Source: a virus. Taken from it: a stretch of DNA of 56,366 bases. The notes beneath the pieces are model-generated. The model had not been told where the DNA came from and did no database searches. It was given only the letters and a program-made list of their open reading frames with translations. Shown here one piece after another: positions 9,456-17,673 of the stretch. The translations under genes were made by a program, and so were the position numbers. Numbering within the stretch: position 1 is the first letter of the stretch; the number at the start of each line of letters is the position of its first letter. The DNA is taken from the IMG/VR virus record IMGVR_UViG_3300028920_000081, positions 1 to 56,366 of that record. The stretch is one strand, 5' to 3'.

Positions 9456-9651
9456 AATAAAAAAGAACGAAGAAGTTGATATTGTAGTTAGAGTTGATGA
9501 CTTTGGTGGAAAACCAGGATTAACTATCAGAGAATTTGTTTGCTCAGAAAGATATACCGGGTTCACTAAATCTGGGGTTAGAATCTTGGCAAAAGATTTA
9601 CCTCTATTTAAAGAAATGATAAATTCTATTGAAGAAAAAGATTTAAACTAA
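9436..9651 (+). CDS. PC4/YdbC-like ssDNA-binding transcription cofactor
   Basis: This encodes 71 residues from the ATG at 9436; upstream in-frame ATGs exist at 9403 and 9406 but this start trims to the domain. The core reads EVDIVVRVDDFGGKPGLTI, REFV, then a G-V-R-I-L strand and the helix KDLPLFKEMINSI. This matches the PC4/Sub1/YdbC pattern (beta strands with an IRE motif, then an amphipathic helix). Family members bind melted DNA as dimers in transcription or replication. It is followed directly by an OB-like protein gene. Confidence 0.7.
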   Translation: MEKDIGKIKKNEEVDIVVRVDDFGGKPGLTIREFVCSERYTGFTKSGVRILAKDLPLFKEMINSIEEKDLN

Positions 9652-10103
9652 TGGAAAATTTAATTGAAACTGGTGGAAAAATAGAAGAAGTAAAAGAATC
9701 TCCAACGTCTAATAATAAGATTAAAACAGACGTTAAATTAGTTAATGATTTAAAAAGATATTCAATGTTTTCTACTCTCCCAGATAATGCTAATATAGGG
9801 GATAATATTTATTTTAAGTATAAGGAAGTTAAAAAAGATGACAGAACATTCTATAATATCGACCATATAATTGCTGTAGAAAAGGTAGGAGATACTCCAA
9901 CAGATGGTGAAAAAAAAGCTATTATTAGACCTGAAAGAACTGAAAGTGATGAAAAGTCATTGAAAGCTTCTGAAATTGATTCTAATAAAGCTATTCTTAT
10001 GAGGTCTGCAGTAGAATTGTGTATAAAAAGAAATGATTTATCTGATGAATCTGTAGAAAAATCATATAATAGATTATTAAATTTGGTGAATAAAAGTGGC
10101 TAA
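9651..10103 (+). CDS. OB-fold-like, possible single-stranded DNA-binding protein
   Basis: This encodes 150 residues. The middle (SMFSTLPDNANIGDNIYFKY, then a strand leading to YNIDHIIAV) looks like part of an OB barrel. It is followed by a charged linker and a C-terminal helix AILMRSAVELCIKRN. The protein at 39148-39594 has the same layout and the two may be paralogues. With the PC4-like gene before it, an ssDNA role is likely but not proven. Confidence 0.5.
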   Translation: MENLIETGGKIEEVKESPTSNNKIKTDVKLVNDLKRYSMFSTLPDNANIGDNIYFKYKEVKKDDRTFYNIDHIIAVEKVGDTPTDGEKKAIIRPERTESDEKSLKASEIDSNKAILMRSAVELCIKRNDLSDESVEKSYNRLLNLVNKSG

Positions 10104-10734
10104 AGTAGTTATGGCTGTTCCGATATATGTATCTCAAGACCCTAAAATTAGAAAGAACCACGAATGGATAAGAAAAACCTCTAAGCACGAAGTTCTTCTT
10201 TTGGAAGTTTCTGGAATTACAATAGTTAATGCAAGACAGATTATTCAAGATAAATTTTTAGAAACAGATGCAGATTATTTCTTTATGCTAGATGATGATT
10301 TATTCTTTTATGATGTCCCACATATCAATCCTCTAGATAAACTTATTGAATTAAATAAAGATGTTGTTGGAGCATTATACGTAATAAAACACCCTCCTCA
10401 TTATCCAGTTTATAGGCCAATAGATTTGCAGAGAGAATATGAGAAAACAGGAAAATTTCCAAATTATAAATTTGAAATTCCTACAGAAGTTTTTGAAGCT
10501 GAATGGATTGGGGGTGGTTGTATTCTTGCTAAAAGAGAAGTGATAGAAAAAATCGCAGCTAAATATCATTATGCTTATTGTCCTATGGTTCATTGTGGAG
10601 AATTTTTAGGGGAAGATTATTCTTTTTGTAAAAGAGCAAGAGATTTAGGATATTCTATTTGGATGGACCCCTCGATAAAAATTGGACATCAAGGAAAATA
10701 TTTCTATTCTTTAAGTGATTATAACCCTAATTGA
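10096..10734 (+). CDS. GT-A fold glycosyltransferase (GT2-like)
   Basis: This encodes 212 residues. The nucleotide-sugar metal site is ADYFFMLDDDLFFY (DDD near residue 75). Further on are VVGALYVIKHPP, GGGCILAKREVI and GEDYSFCKRARDLGY with the GED catalytic-type motif, then DPSIKIGHQG. It has the same plan as the transferase at 18442. It probably transfers a sugar in the cytoplasm. It begins as an ORF overlapping the previous stop, and the next gene has its own promoter. Confidence 0.8.
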   Translation: MAKVVMAVPIYVSQDPKIRKNHEWIRKTSKHEVLLLEVSGITIVNARQIIQDKFLETDADYFFMLDDDLFFYDVPHINPLDKLIELNKDVVGALYVIKHPPHYPVYRPIDLQREYEKTGKFPNYKFEIPTEVFEAEWIGGGCILAKREVIEKIAAKYHYAYCPMVHCGEFLGEDYSFCKRARDLGYSIWMDPSIKIGHQGKYFYSLSDYNPN

Positions 10735-10766
10735 AGTTCTTATAAAAAACCTTACATATACAAAGA

Positions 10767-10774
10767 TTTAAATA
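10767..10774 (+). promoter_or_regulatory. TATA box for the capsid operon
   Basis: TTTAAATA is centred about 29 nt before the ATG at 10799, which has no GGAGG in front, so the protease-scaffold mRNA is predicted to be leaderless. Confidence 0.65.
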
Positions 10775-10798
10775 TTAGTTATCCCTCTATATATTAGA

Positions 10799-11992
10799 AT
10801 GGCTTACAAAACTTTAATACTTGGAGAAGAAACTCTTTCTAAAAACGATGTTCTAAAAGTCCCTCATATTATAAAAAATAAAGTTTTGATGGCTCCTGGA
10901 ACTTGGAATGATATGAATTATACTTCTGAAGATATTAAACAAGCTTTTGAAAACACTAATTGGAGTGATAAAGATGTTTGTTCTTTAATTTTAGATCATG
11001 CAGATAAACCTCTCTCTTTAAAAGATTGGGTTGGCTGGGTTAAAAATCCTAGATTTGATGAAGCTAGTGGAAAAGTATTAGGAGATTTAGAATTTTATGA
11101 TGAAAATATTCTTACTAAGGTTTTAGTTGCTGGTGCTAGATGTGGAGTATCTCCAAAGGTTAGGGGAGATGAAATGGACGGTTTTTTAAGAAATTTTACT
11201 TTTGAAAATTTTTCAGTAGTTACAAATCCTGCTGTAAAAAAAGCTTACATAAATCTTTCTGAAAATTATTCTTGTGAATGTTTAAAATGTGGTCATACTA
11301 TTCAAACAAAAGAACATTGTAGGGATATTAAATGTCCTAAATGTGGAGGAGAAATGAGAAGGTCTGAAAGACCTGGCCCAGGTCAAGAAAATTCAAATTT
11401 TAAAGAGGTGAAAGGAGGTTTAAAAAAAGAAATGTCCGAAGATAAAATTGAAGAAAAAGTTGATGAAAAAGAAAAAGAAGAAAAATCTGAAGTAAAGGAA
11501 GAAGAAAAAGATGAAGAATCTAAGGAATCTGAATCTGAAGAAGAAGAAAAAACTTCTGAAGAAATGAGTGATTTATTAGAGGTTTCATCAAATGAAGACT
11601 GGCCTGGATTTGTTAAATCAATGAAAGAAAAGAAATCTGACGTTACTCTAAGTGAGATAATGAAAGCTTACAAAGAAGGAAGGGAAGCTTCTGCTAAGCT
11701 AGAAGAATTATCTACTGATGAGATTGTTAAGAGAGTAAATGAATTAACAGCAGTCTTGAAAAAGAGAAACAATGCAATTCCTGAACCTAAGAAAGATAAT
11801 ACTCAAGAAATGGCTAATGAAATAAAAGATTTGAAAAATCAAATCAAAGAAATGTCTGCTAAGATGAATGAACCAGATTCAAAATCTGTTCATAACCTTT
11901 CAGAACAAAGCTATACTTTAGAGGAAAAACATCATTCTGATGGTGTAATGGGAATGGCGGACTTTTTGAAAAAGTTAAAAAACGAACAATGA
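10799..11992 (+). CDS. Prohead protease fused to scaffold, with an inserted zinc ribbon
   Basis: This encodes 397 residues. Residues 1-155 form an XkdF/S78-like capsid protease domain, with LDHAD (65-69), GWVKNPRF (79-86) and GVSPK (116-120) as likely catalytic surroundings. Residues 159-195 hold a zinc ribbon (C161, C164, C179, C182 and others) followed by MRRSERPGPGQ, a signature I recall from phage proteases. Residues 212-397 are a Glu/Lys-rich coiled coil typical of scaffolds. An in-frame ATG (11432) could give scaffold alone. The MCP start overlaps its stop. Confidence 0.85.
   Translation: MAYKTLILGEETLSKNDVLKVPHIIKNKVLMAPGTWNDMNYTSEDIKQAFENTNWSDKDVCSLILDHADKPLSLKDWVGWVKNPRFDEASGKVLGDLEFYDENILTKVLVAGARCGVSPKVRGDEMDGFLRNFTFENFSVVTNPAVKKAYINLSENYSCECLKCGHTIQTKEHCRDIKCPKCGGEMRRSERPGPGQENSNFKEVKGGLKKEMSEDKIEEKVDEKEKEEKSEVKEEEKDEESKESESEEEEKTSEEMSDLLEVSSNEDWPGFVKSMKEKKSDVTLSEIMKAYKEGREASAKLEELSTDEIVKRVNELTAVLKKRNNAIPEPKKDNTQEMANEIKDLKNQIKEMSAKMNEPDSKSVHNLSEQSYTLEEKHHSDGVMGMADFLKKLKNEQ
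11432..11992 (+). CDS. Putative separate scaffold protein from an internal start
   Basis: This is the same frame as the protease gene, starting at Met212 (MSEDKIEEK). AAAGGAGG lies at 11411-11418, 13 bases before the ATG; that spacing is long but the match is strong. The product would be a 186-residue acidic coiled coil. The lambda C/Nu3 pair is the precedent for this arrangement. Inference from a ribosome site and domain boundary only. Confidence 0.4.
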   Translation: MSEDKIEEKVDEKEKEEKSEVKEEEKDEESKESESEEEEKTSEEMSDLLEVSSNEDWPGFVKSMKEKKSDVTLSEIMKAYKEGREASAKLEELSTDEIVKRVNELTAVLKKRNNAIPEPKKDNTQEMANEIKDLKNQIKEMSAKMNEPDSKSVHNLSEQSYTLEEKHHSDGVMGMADFLKKLKNEQ

Positions 11993-13095
11993 AACCAAAA
12001 AGTATAAGAGAATTAGCTGCAACTGAAACTCCTGATGTAAGAGGTGCTAGTAATACATTCTACGGATTGCAACCTGTACAATTTCTTAAGGAAATTGTTG
12101 ATGCTGCAAAGAAGCAATTATATTTTGCTAATTTTGTAAGAGTTATGTATGCTCCAAAAGGAGTACATGATGTTGTAATTCCAAAGAGAACTGCATTTGA
12201 GGGAAGATCTGGAATGACTTTCAATACTGCTGGTAGTGATACTGGTGGTAGTGGAGCTGGAACAGGTCCTTACGCAAATACTATAGCAGATATTAGCTGG
12301 ACATCATTGGATAATTTAACTTCTGTAACTGTAACACCACAACCGGTTCTTGCAGGGTATGCTCTTAGAAGATACGATATTGATACTAATGCCGTTAATC
12401 TTTTAGAAGCTGCTAGAGAAGAATTAAGTTATGCTATTGGTGATAGAGTTGATAGAGCTGTTGCTGTTGCTATTGGTGATGCAACTGTTGCTGCAGACAC
12501 AACTGTTGGTGCTCAAACACTATACGGTGGTGATGCAACTGGTGCTGACGAATTATCTGCTGGAGATGTTATTACAACTGATCTAGTAGCTAAGGGTAAA
12601 AGATATTTACAGCAAACAAAGATGTATTATCGTGCAGATGGAGCTAATGGAACAGAAACTTTAGCTACAAGTACTAAGAATCCTTGGAATAATACTTCAG
12701 ACGATCCTTTCGTTCTGTTTATTGCTCCTGCTCAAGAAGAAACTTTCTTGAAAGATTCTCAATTTGTAAATGCTGCTGAATATGGAAGTGATATGATTGT
12801 TAAGAATGGTGAAATTGGAACATATCTTGGTATCAGAGTTGTTGTAACAAACAATGTTGAACAAACTGCTGCTAGTGGAACTGCGCCAGACGCAACTAGT
12901 GCTGCTGTTGCTTGTACAAGATGTATTCTATGTAAGCCAAAAGCTGCATGTGCTTTAGTATGGGGAAAGAGTCCAGAAATAAAAGTATTTGATTACCCTA
13001 CTCAAGATCAGATGAGAATTGGATTGTACACTGCATATAATGTTGGTGTATTACAAGCTGATGCTATAGTTTTCATCGATGTTTCAGACGCATAA
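11989..13095 (+). CDS. Major capsid protein (HK97 fold)
   Basis: This encodes 368 residues directly after protease-scaffold, with an ATGA overlap. The sequence is rich in Ala, Gly, Thr and Val and has a more even codon choice than its neighbours, as for a highly expressed gene. N-terminal helix, an E-loop-like stretch near RTAFEGRSG, a spine helix (AVNLLEAAREELSYAIGDRV), and the late segment GTYLGIRVVVTNNV, which resembles the P-domain strand of phage capsid proteins. A strong T-run terminator follows. Confidence 0.88.
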   Translation: MKPKSIRELAATETPDVRGASNTFYGLQPVQFLKEIVDAAKKQLYFANFVRVMYAPKGVHDVVIPKRTAFEGRSGMTFNTAGSDTGGSGAGTGPYANTIADISWTSLDNLTSVTVTPQPVLAGYALRRYDIDTNAVNLLEAAREELSYAIGDRVDRAVAVAIGDATVAADTTVGAQTLYGGDATGADELSAGDVITTDLVAKGKRYLQQTKMYYRADGANGTETLATSTKNPWNNTSDDPFVLFIAPAQEETFLKDSQFVNAAEYGSDMIVKNGEIGTYLGIRVVVTNNVEQTAASGTAPDATSAAVACTRCILCKPKAACALVWGKSPEIKVFDYPTQDQMRIGLYTAYNVGVLQADAIVFIDVSDA

Positions 13096-13099
13096 ACAT

Positions 13100-13140
13100 T
13101 AATTTATTTTATTTTTTTTATGTTTTTTATTTTTTTTAGG
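13100..13140 (+). terminator. T-rich archaeal terminator after the major capsid gene
   Basis: Several runs of 4-9 T follow the stop, with no strong stem. Archaeal RNA polymerase stops at such oligo-T tracts. Confidence 0.6.
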
Positions 13141-13164
13141 TAAAAACATACCATTCGTGTGGAA

Positions 13165-13218
13165 GTTGTTAAAACAACAGGCCTCCTTAGGAGGTATCAC
13201 GAAATTAAATTTAGGAGG
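13165..13218 (+). promoter_or_regulatory. Structured 5' leader with alternative pairing around the ribosome site
   Basis: A small stem GTTGTT/AACAAC (13165-13178) is followed by the perfect dyad CCTCC-TTA-GGAGG (13182-13194). The true ribosome site AGGAGG is at 13213-13218. CCTCCT (13182-13187) can pair with either GGAGG copy, so this leader could switch or tune translation of the gene at 13225, or stabilise its mRNA. Confidence 0.45.
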
Positions 13219-13224
13219 AAAAAA

Positions 13225-13515
13225 ATGGGAAGATATGGATTACACTCAGGTTACGGAAAATTCCAAAATATTCAAAGTGGGAATACAGACATTACTGTAG
13301 ATGGAAATGGAGATGGAACTCAAGCAGTTGTTTTTGCTAAACCTATGAAGAATACGCCTTCTGTATTATTAACTCAACAAGAAGAAGATACTACAGGAAC
13401 TTTGAATGCTACAAGTATTACTGGTGCTGGATTCACTGCAAAAATTGATGGTTCATCAGTTACTGGTGATGATGTAACAGTTGGTTGGTTAGCAATAGAT
13501 GACGAACAAAACTAA
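13225..13515 (+). CDS. Small capsid/head-associated beta protein (possible decoration)
   Basis: This encodes 96 residues starting at ATG 13225, which has AGGAGG 6 bases before it; an in-frame GTG at 13159 is less likely. The protein is rich in Gly, Thr and Asp with alternating hydrophobics and the end VGWLAIDDEQN. It lies right after the capsid gene behind a strong ribosome site, suggesting an abundant virion component such as a decoration protein. That role is inferred. Confidence 0.55.
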   Translation: MGRYGLHSGYGKFQNIQSGNTDITVDGNGDGTQAVVFAKPMKNTPSVLLTQQEEDTTGTLNATSITGAGFTAKIDGSSVTGDDVTVGWLAIDDEQN

Positions 13516-13532
13516 TTCTTCTCTGTTTAAAA

Positions 13533-13787
13533 ATGAAGGAAAAAGTTAACCTAAAACATGAATATAAGAAGTTAGTAAGATCTGGAGATAGCTCTAAGGC
13601 TCAAAAAGTTTTAGAAAAAATTTGGAAACTTTGTGGTATTGTTAAAAATACTATTACTCCAAAGAAATATACAAAAGAAGAATTGGAGTCAAAAAGTTTT
13701 TTTGAATTAAGAAAAATTGGATATAAAGTAGGAACAAAAGGCAGAGGAAAAGAAGAATTAGTTAAAGAGATCTTGGAATTACAATAA
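13533..13787 (+). CDS. HeH/SAP-like domain protein
   Basis: This encodes 84 residues. The C-terminal 35 residues (EELESKSFFELRKIGYKVG, then KGRGKEELVKEIL) match the HeH/SAP/Rho-N type helix-extended loop-helix that many phages encode beside capsid and connector genes. The N-terminal half is basic and helical. It probably binds nucleic acid or a head protein. A T-run terminator follows. Confidence 0.65.
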   Translation: MKEKVNLKHEYKKLVRSGDSSKAQKVLEKIWKLCGIVKNTITPKKYTKEELESKSFFELRKIGYKVGTKGRGKEELVKEILELQ

Positions 13788-13789
13788 AA

Positions 13790-13820
<31 letters not shown>

Positions 13821-13827
13821 AAAAAGA

Positions 13828-13866
13828 TTTATAAAGTCCATTATACATAGGATTATATAATGGATA
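13828..13866 (+). promoter_or_regulatory. Promoter with embedded operator; (+) copy of a 39-bp inverted repeat
   Basis: TATA box TTTATAAA (13828-13835) lies about 28 nt before the ATG at 13860, so the mRNA is leaderless. Between them CCATTATA (13838-13845) and TATAATGG (13856-13863) form a perfect dyad with a 10-nt spacer that includes the start codon. The whole 39 bp recurs exactly, on the other strand, at 39758-39796. A repressor here would block transcription of the glycan cassette. Confidence 0.75.
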
Positions 13867-14540
13867 CATTAATTGTTGGTCGTGGGGAGATTGGTAAATC
13901 TCTTTATTCTGTTTTAAAGGATTCTTATAATGTTAATATAGTGGACATTAGTGATACTAGTGAGATGCTTCCAGGAATAATGCATATTTGTTTTCCTTAT
14001 TCTGAAAGATTTGTAGAACAAGTTAAAGCATATCAAAAATATTATGAACCTACATATACAATAATTCATTCTACTGTTCCTGTTGGAGTATCTAAGAAAT
14101 GTAATGCAATTCATTCTCCTTGCGTCGGGATACACCCTCATTTAGCAAAGAGTCTGAAAACTTTTACTAAGTTTCTTGGAGGAGAAAAAGCTAGTGAAGT
14201 TGCTCAATATTTTAGAAGGGCTGGAATTAATATTTATTTATTTGATAAGTCGGAAACAACAGAATTAATGAAAGTTCTTTCTACAAGTTTTTATGGATTG
14301 CTAATAGAATGGACTAAGGAAGTTAAAAGACAATGCGAAAAATATGATGTTCCTTTTGAAGCATGGACTTTATGGACTAATAATTATAACAGAGGATATA
14401 ATCTTCTTGGGTACCCAGAATATACCAGACCAAATTTAATTCCTATAAAAACTAAGATTGGTGGGCATTGCATTATTCCTAATTTAGATTTTTTAGAAGG
14501 AACTTTTTTTAAATTAATTAAGGAGTTGAATAATGGTTAA
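13860..14540 (+). CDS. NDP-sugar dehydrogenase-like protein (truncated UDP-Glc/GDP-Man DH)
   Basis: This encodes 226 residues. It opens with a Rossmann site LIVGRGEIGKSL and has IIHSTVPVG in the family position, a TTELMKVLSTSFYG helix like the central-domain segment that normally holds Glu and Lys, and GGHCIIPN near residue 204, which matches the GGHC motif with the catalytic Cys. Full enzymes have 400 or more residues, so the C-terminal NDP-sugar domain is missing. It may make a uronic-acid donor, or act with a partner. It starts the glycan cassette. Confidence 0.7.
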   Translation: MDTLIVGRGEIGKSLYSVLKDSYNVNIVDISDTSEMLPGIMHICFPYSERFVEQVKAYQKYYEPTYTIIHSTVPVGVSKKCNAIHSPCVGIHPHLAKSLKTFTKFLGGEKASEVAQYFRRAGINIYLFDKSETTELMKVLSTSFYGLLIEWTKEVKRQCEKYDVPFEAWTLWTNNYNRGYNLLGYPEYTRPNLIPIKTKIGGHCIIPNLDFLEGTFFKLIKELNNG

Positions 14541-15600
14541 ATTTAATTGGAGGCAAAAAGATAATTATGTTTTTCTTCAGAATAAAGATATTGAAATCCA
14601 CTTTGAAGTTCCAAATAATTTTAAATTAAATGATACCCATCCAACTTTATTAAGATTAGTTGAATATTTAGTCTTTGGTCCTTTTGAGAAAGAGGTTTTT
14701 AAAAGAAGTGATATTCTTAAATGGAAGAAAAGAGTATTTAAAAAAACAGGAGATATTGCTCTTTCATGGAGTACTGGAAAGGACTCTACTGCTGCAATGT
14801 TAGTTCTCCCAGAAAATACTTTATTATTTTATCATCAAAGAGATGAATATCTTGGAGGTTCACTAGACCAAGATAACGCATTTAGATTTATAAATCATAT
14901 TAAAGGAAAAAAGAGATTATTTGTTTCTAAATCTAATCAAGAAAAAGTTAGAATGTTGCATGGAAAAGAAAGGGGTTTTTCTACACCCTTTAGTTGTGTT
15001 GCTGGTCTTGTTTTATTAGCTGATCATTTTAAATTAAATTATATCGCTACTGGGACTATGTTAGATTCTACTTTTATTGAAAAAGGATGTAAATATAGAG
15101 ATTTAAAAGAATTTTGGAGTAGATGGGGGCTTATTTTTGGTAGAGCTGGTTTAAAGCTTGTGCTTCCTGTTGGAAATATTTCAGAGGTTTTAACAAGCAA
15201 GATAGTTTCTATGAGTGAATATGATGAATATTCTTTTTCTTGTATAAGAGGGAATAATGGAAAGGCTTGTGGGAAATGTTATAAATGTTTTAGAAAAAAT
15301 CTTTTAGATGGAAAGGAAGTGATTTATTCTTCAAATGCAGATAGAGCTCTTTATCATTCAGATCATTTACATCAAGGAGATGCTTTAATTTGGGCGTATC
15401 AAAGGAGTAATTTAAAAATTCCTAGATTAGAAGAATATAGAAATCTTGATTTGTCTTTTTTGGAAAGATATTATCCTCTTGGGAATCATTTAATTCCAGA
15501 AAAATATAGATCTTTTGTATTGGAAAAATTTAAAGAATATGATATTAAACCAATGAATAAGGAGGATATTAAGAAACTCAAAAAAATAGATATAAAATGA
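14533..15600 (+). CDS. PP-loop ATP pyrophosphatase (QueC-like or sugar amidotransferase-like)
   Basis: This encodes 355 residues. The PP-loop is SWSTGKDST (78-86). The second half has a cysteine cluster SCIRGNNGKACGKCYKCFRK that resembles the QueC zinc site (C...CGxCxxC). Relatives include 7-cyano-7-deazaguanine synthase and N-acetyl-sugar amidotransferases. No other deazaguanine gene is visible, and the flanking genes act on glycans, so a sugar role fits better; both remain open. It overlaps both neighbours by a few bases. Confidence 0.7.
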   Translation: MVKFNWRQKDNYVFLQNKDIEIHFEVPNNFKLNDTHPTLLRLVEYLVFGPFEKEVFKRSDILKWKKRVFKKTGDIALSWSTGKDSTAAMLVLPENTLLFYHQRDEYLGGSLDQDNAFRFINHIKGKKRLFVSKSNQEKVRMLHGKERGFSTPFSCVAGLVLLADHFKLNYIATGTMLDSTFIEKGCKYRDLKEFWSRWGLIFGRAGLKLVLPVGNISEVLTSKIVSMSEYDEYSFSCIRGNNGKACGKCYKCFRKNLLDGKEVIYSSNADRALYHSDHLHQGDALIWAYQRSNLKIPRLEEYRNLDLSFLERYYPLGNHLIPEKYRSFVLEKFKEYDIKPMNKEDIKKLKKIDIK

Positions 15601-16511
15601 TAAAAGTTTTTTTAATTGCTACTGGTTATTCTGATAATTTTAATCATGTATTTGGTGGAAGTCCAATGGAATATTTGTCTCTCAAAACTGCTTTTGATAG
15701 GGAAAAAGATTATATCTTTGAAGTTATGCCTCAATCAAAATTTGATTTTGAAGTAGTAAAGAGGAAAAGAGAAGAAGGTTATATTATCCATTGTGAATCT
15801 TGGACTTGCCTATGTAAATTATATAAGGAAAATTTTATTCCAGATGTTTTAGGTCCAACAATTCAATCTCCTTTTAAAAATGAACAAAGATTACAAAGTT
15901 TAAAGGATATAAATTTTCCTATTGATAATTACTTTTTATCTACAGTTATTAGAAATAATTCTGCAGAAGAAAGATCTTATCCAGAAATGGCCAAAAAAAT
16001 TAAGTATATTCACTTGGGGGTTGATACTGATAAGCTTAAACCTTCTAATAATGAAAAAAAATTAATTCTTTGGGCAGGAGATTCTTCTCGTTCTTGTAAG
16101 AATTTTGAATTAATGAAAGAAATAATGAAGATTACTAAACTTCCAAAACCTTATGAATTTAAGATATTATCTCAGTATAATGTATTAGATTATTGGAATA
16201 TCCTTAATCAAACAAAGATAGTTATTAATACAAGCAAATGGGAAAGCTTTTGTTTTGCTATGTTTGAAGCAGAATCTAAAGGAGTTCCAGTTATTTATAA
16301 AAAAGGCTTACATGGAAATGTTCATAAAGACAATCATATACAAGTAGAAAATACTCCAGAAGCATATAGGGACAAAATATTAGAATTATTAAATAATGAA
16401 GAATTATATAAAAAAGAAAGCAAATATGCCAGAGATTATACTATTAAAAATTCAAGTTATGAGATGATGGTTAAAACTTTTGGGGATATTTATAAGGGGA
16501 TTAAAAAATGA
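15597..16511 (+). CDS. GT-B fold glycosyltransferase (GT4-like)
   Basis: This encodes 304 residues, somewhat short. The C-terminal half is typical GT4: IHLGVDTDKLKP, the strand ILWAGDSSRSCKNFELM, then VINTSKWESFCFAMFEAESKGVPVIY, where the E-x7-E motif holds the donor sugar. The N-terminal acceptor domain is less conserved. It likely transfers a sugar in the cytoplasm. It overlaps its neighbours with ATGA junctions. Confidence 0.85.
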   Translation: MIKVFLIATGYSDNFNHVFGGSPMEYLSLKTAFDREKDYIFEVMPQSKFDFEVVKRKREEGYIIHCESWTCLCKLYKENFIPDVLGPTIQSPFKNEQRLQSLKDINFPIDNYFLSTVIRNNSAEERSYPEMAKKIKYIHLGVDTDKLKPSNNEKKLILWAGDSSRSCKNFELMKEIMKITKLPKPYEFKILSQYNVLDYWNILNQTKIVINTSKWESFCFAMFEAESKGVPVIYKKGLHGNVHKDNHIQVENTPEAYRDKILELLNNEELYKKESKYARDYTIKNSSYEMMVKTFGDIYKGIKK

Positions 16512-17200
16512 TAGTTTTTTTTAGAGATGATGATGTAGATGAAGTTAATCCTCAATTAACTAATTTGGTTAAGATGTTTGCAGAGGAAAAAGTTCCTATT
16601 AATTTAGAAGTTGTTCCTGGGAGAGTTGGAATTAGTACAACGCCAATAAATAATTTAAAGAATTTTTTTAATAAATATAAAGATTTTATAGAGGTTCATC
16701 AACATGGATTTAATCATTTTGAATATGCTCCAAGAAATGAATTTCCTGATGAGAGGATAAATTTAGTGGTTAGTGAAGAAATTAAGGCAGGAAAGATATT
16801 TTTAGAAACTTATTTCAAGGAATTTTTTTATCCTGCATTTACTCCCCCCTGGCATAGAATAGGAAAATTTCATATCCCAGTAATAGAAAAATTAGGCTTT
16901 AAGATAATTTCTGCAGGATTTAATTTAAATCATAAACTAAAAGATTTATCTGTTTATACTGACCTCTCTATATTTGATAATAAACTTAAAAAAAGTAGAT
17001 TTGCTACAAAAGAAGAATTAATTGAAAAGTTTGAAAAACTTAAGAAAGAAAAATCTTCTGAAATGATAGGATTTTATCTTCACCATAAGTTCTATAAAAC
17101 TCCGGAATCTATAGAACCTATAAGAGAATTTATTAAATATTTAAAAGAAAAGGAGGTAAAAATTAAAACATTTAGTCAAATATGGGAGCTTCACAAATAA
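16508..17200 (+). CDS. Polysaccharide deacetylase-like protein (NodB/DUF2334 type)
   Basis: This encodes 230 residues. It opens with FFRDDDVDE (D7-D9) and has HQHGFNHFEY (H64, H66, H70), then FTPPWHRIG and FYLHHKFYKT near the end. These are the metal-binding and catalytic motifs of carbohydrate esterase 4-type deacetylases. It has no signal peptide, so it would act on cytoplasmic sugar intermediates. Confidence 0.75.
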   Translation: MIVFFRDDDVDEVNPQLTNLVKMFAEEKVPINLEVVPGRVGISTTPINNLKNFFNKYKDFIEVHQHGFNHFEYAPRNEFPDERINLVVSEEIKAGKIFLETYFKEFFYPAFTPPWHRIGKFHIPVIEKLGFKIISAGFNLNHKLKDLSVYTDLSIFDNKLKKSRFATKEELIEKFEKLKKEKSSEMIGFYLHHKFYKTPESIEPIREFIKYLKEKEVKIKTFSQIWELHK

Positions 17201-17673
17201 GTTACGTTCCAGCATTATGGGATATTGCAAATAGTGGATTTAAACCTAATAAGGTTTTAGAATTAGGTTGTGGTTGTAGTTCTTTCATGCTTAGATGGTT
17301 ATTTGAAAAGTCAAAATTACATATAATAGATGATAATTCCATTTGGTTTAATTGTACTGAAAATATGGGGGGATATTCAGCAGATTTTAGAAAATTAGCT
17401 AGAACCAAGCAGGATTTTTTAGACGGAATATTACAATTTGGAAAAATGGATTTGATCTTTGTAGATTGTGGACGTAGAGGGGATTATTCAGATAAATGGA
17501 GAAGTGATTTTTTGAAATTAATTAGGGAGAAAAAAATATTAAATCCAGAAGGGTTGATAATTTTACATGATGCAACTCGTCCTGAATATCAAGAAGAATG
17601 TAAAAATTGGGAATGTGATAAAAAGAAAGAGGAGGATACTTACATTTTAAAATGGCCTTTGAACCAAAAATAG
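17182..17673 (+). CDS. Class I SAM-dependent methyltransferase
   Basis: This encodes 163 residues. Motif I is VLELGCGCSSFMLRW and the motif IV-like strand is MDLIFVDCGRRGDY, followed by GLIILHDATR. It is compact, with little beyond the Rossmann core. Glycan O-methylation is likely from context. It overlaps the previous gene by 19 bases. Confidence 0.75.
   Translation: MGASQISYVPALWDIANSGFKPNKVLELGCGCSSFMLRWLFEKSKLHIIDDNSIWFNCTENMGGYSADFRKLARTKQDFLDGILQFGKMDLIFVDCGRRGDYSDKWRSDFLKLIREKKILNPEGLIILHDATRPEYQEECKNWECDKKKEEDTYILKWPLNQK

Noticed and set aside
14533-15600. Firm assignment as QueC with 7-deazaguanine DNA modification
   Set aside because: No QueD, QueE, FolE or transglycosylase-like gene is visible; the neighbours act on glycans.
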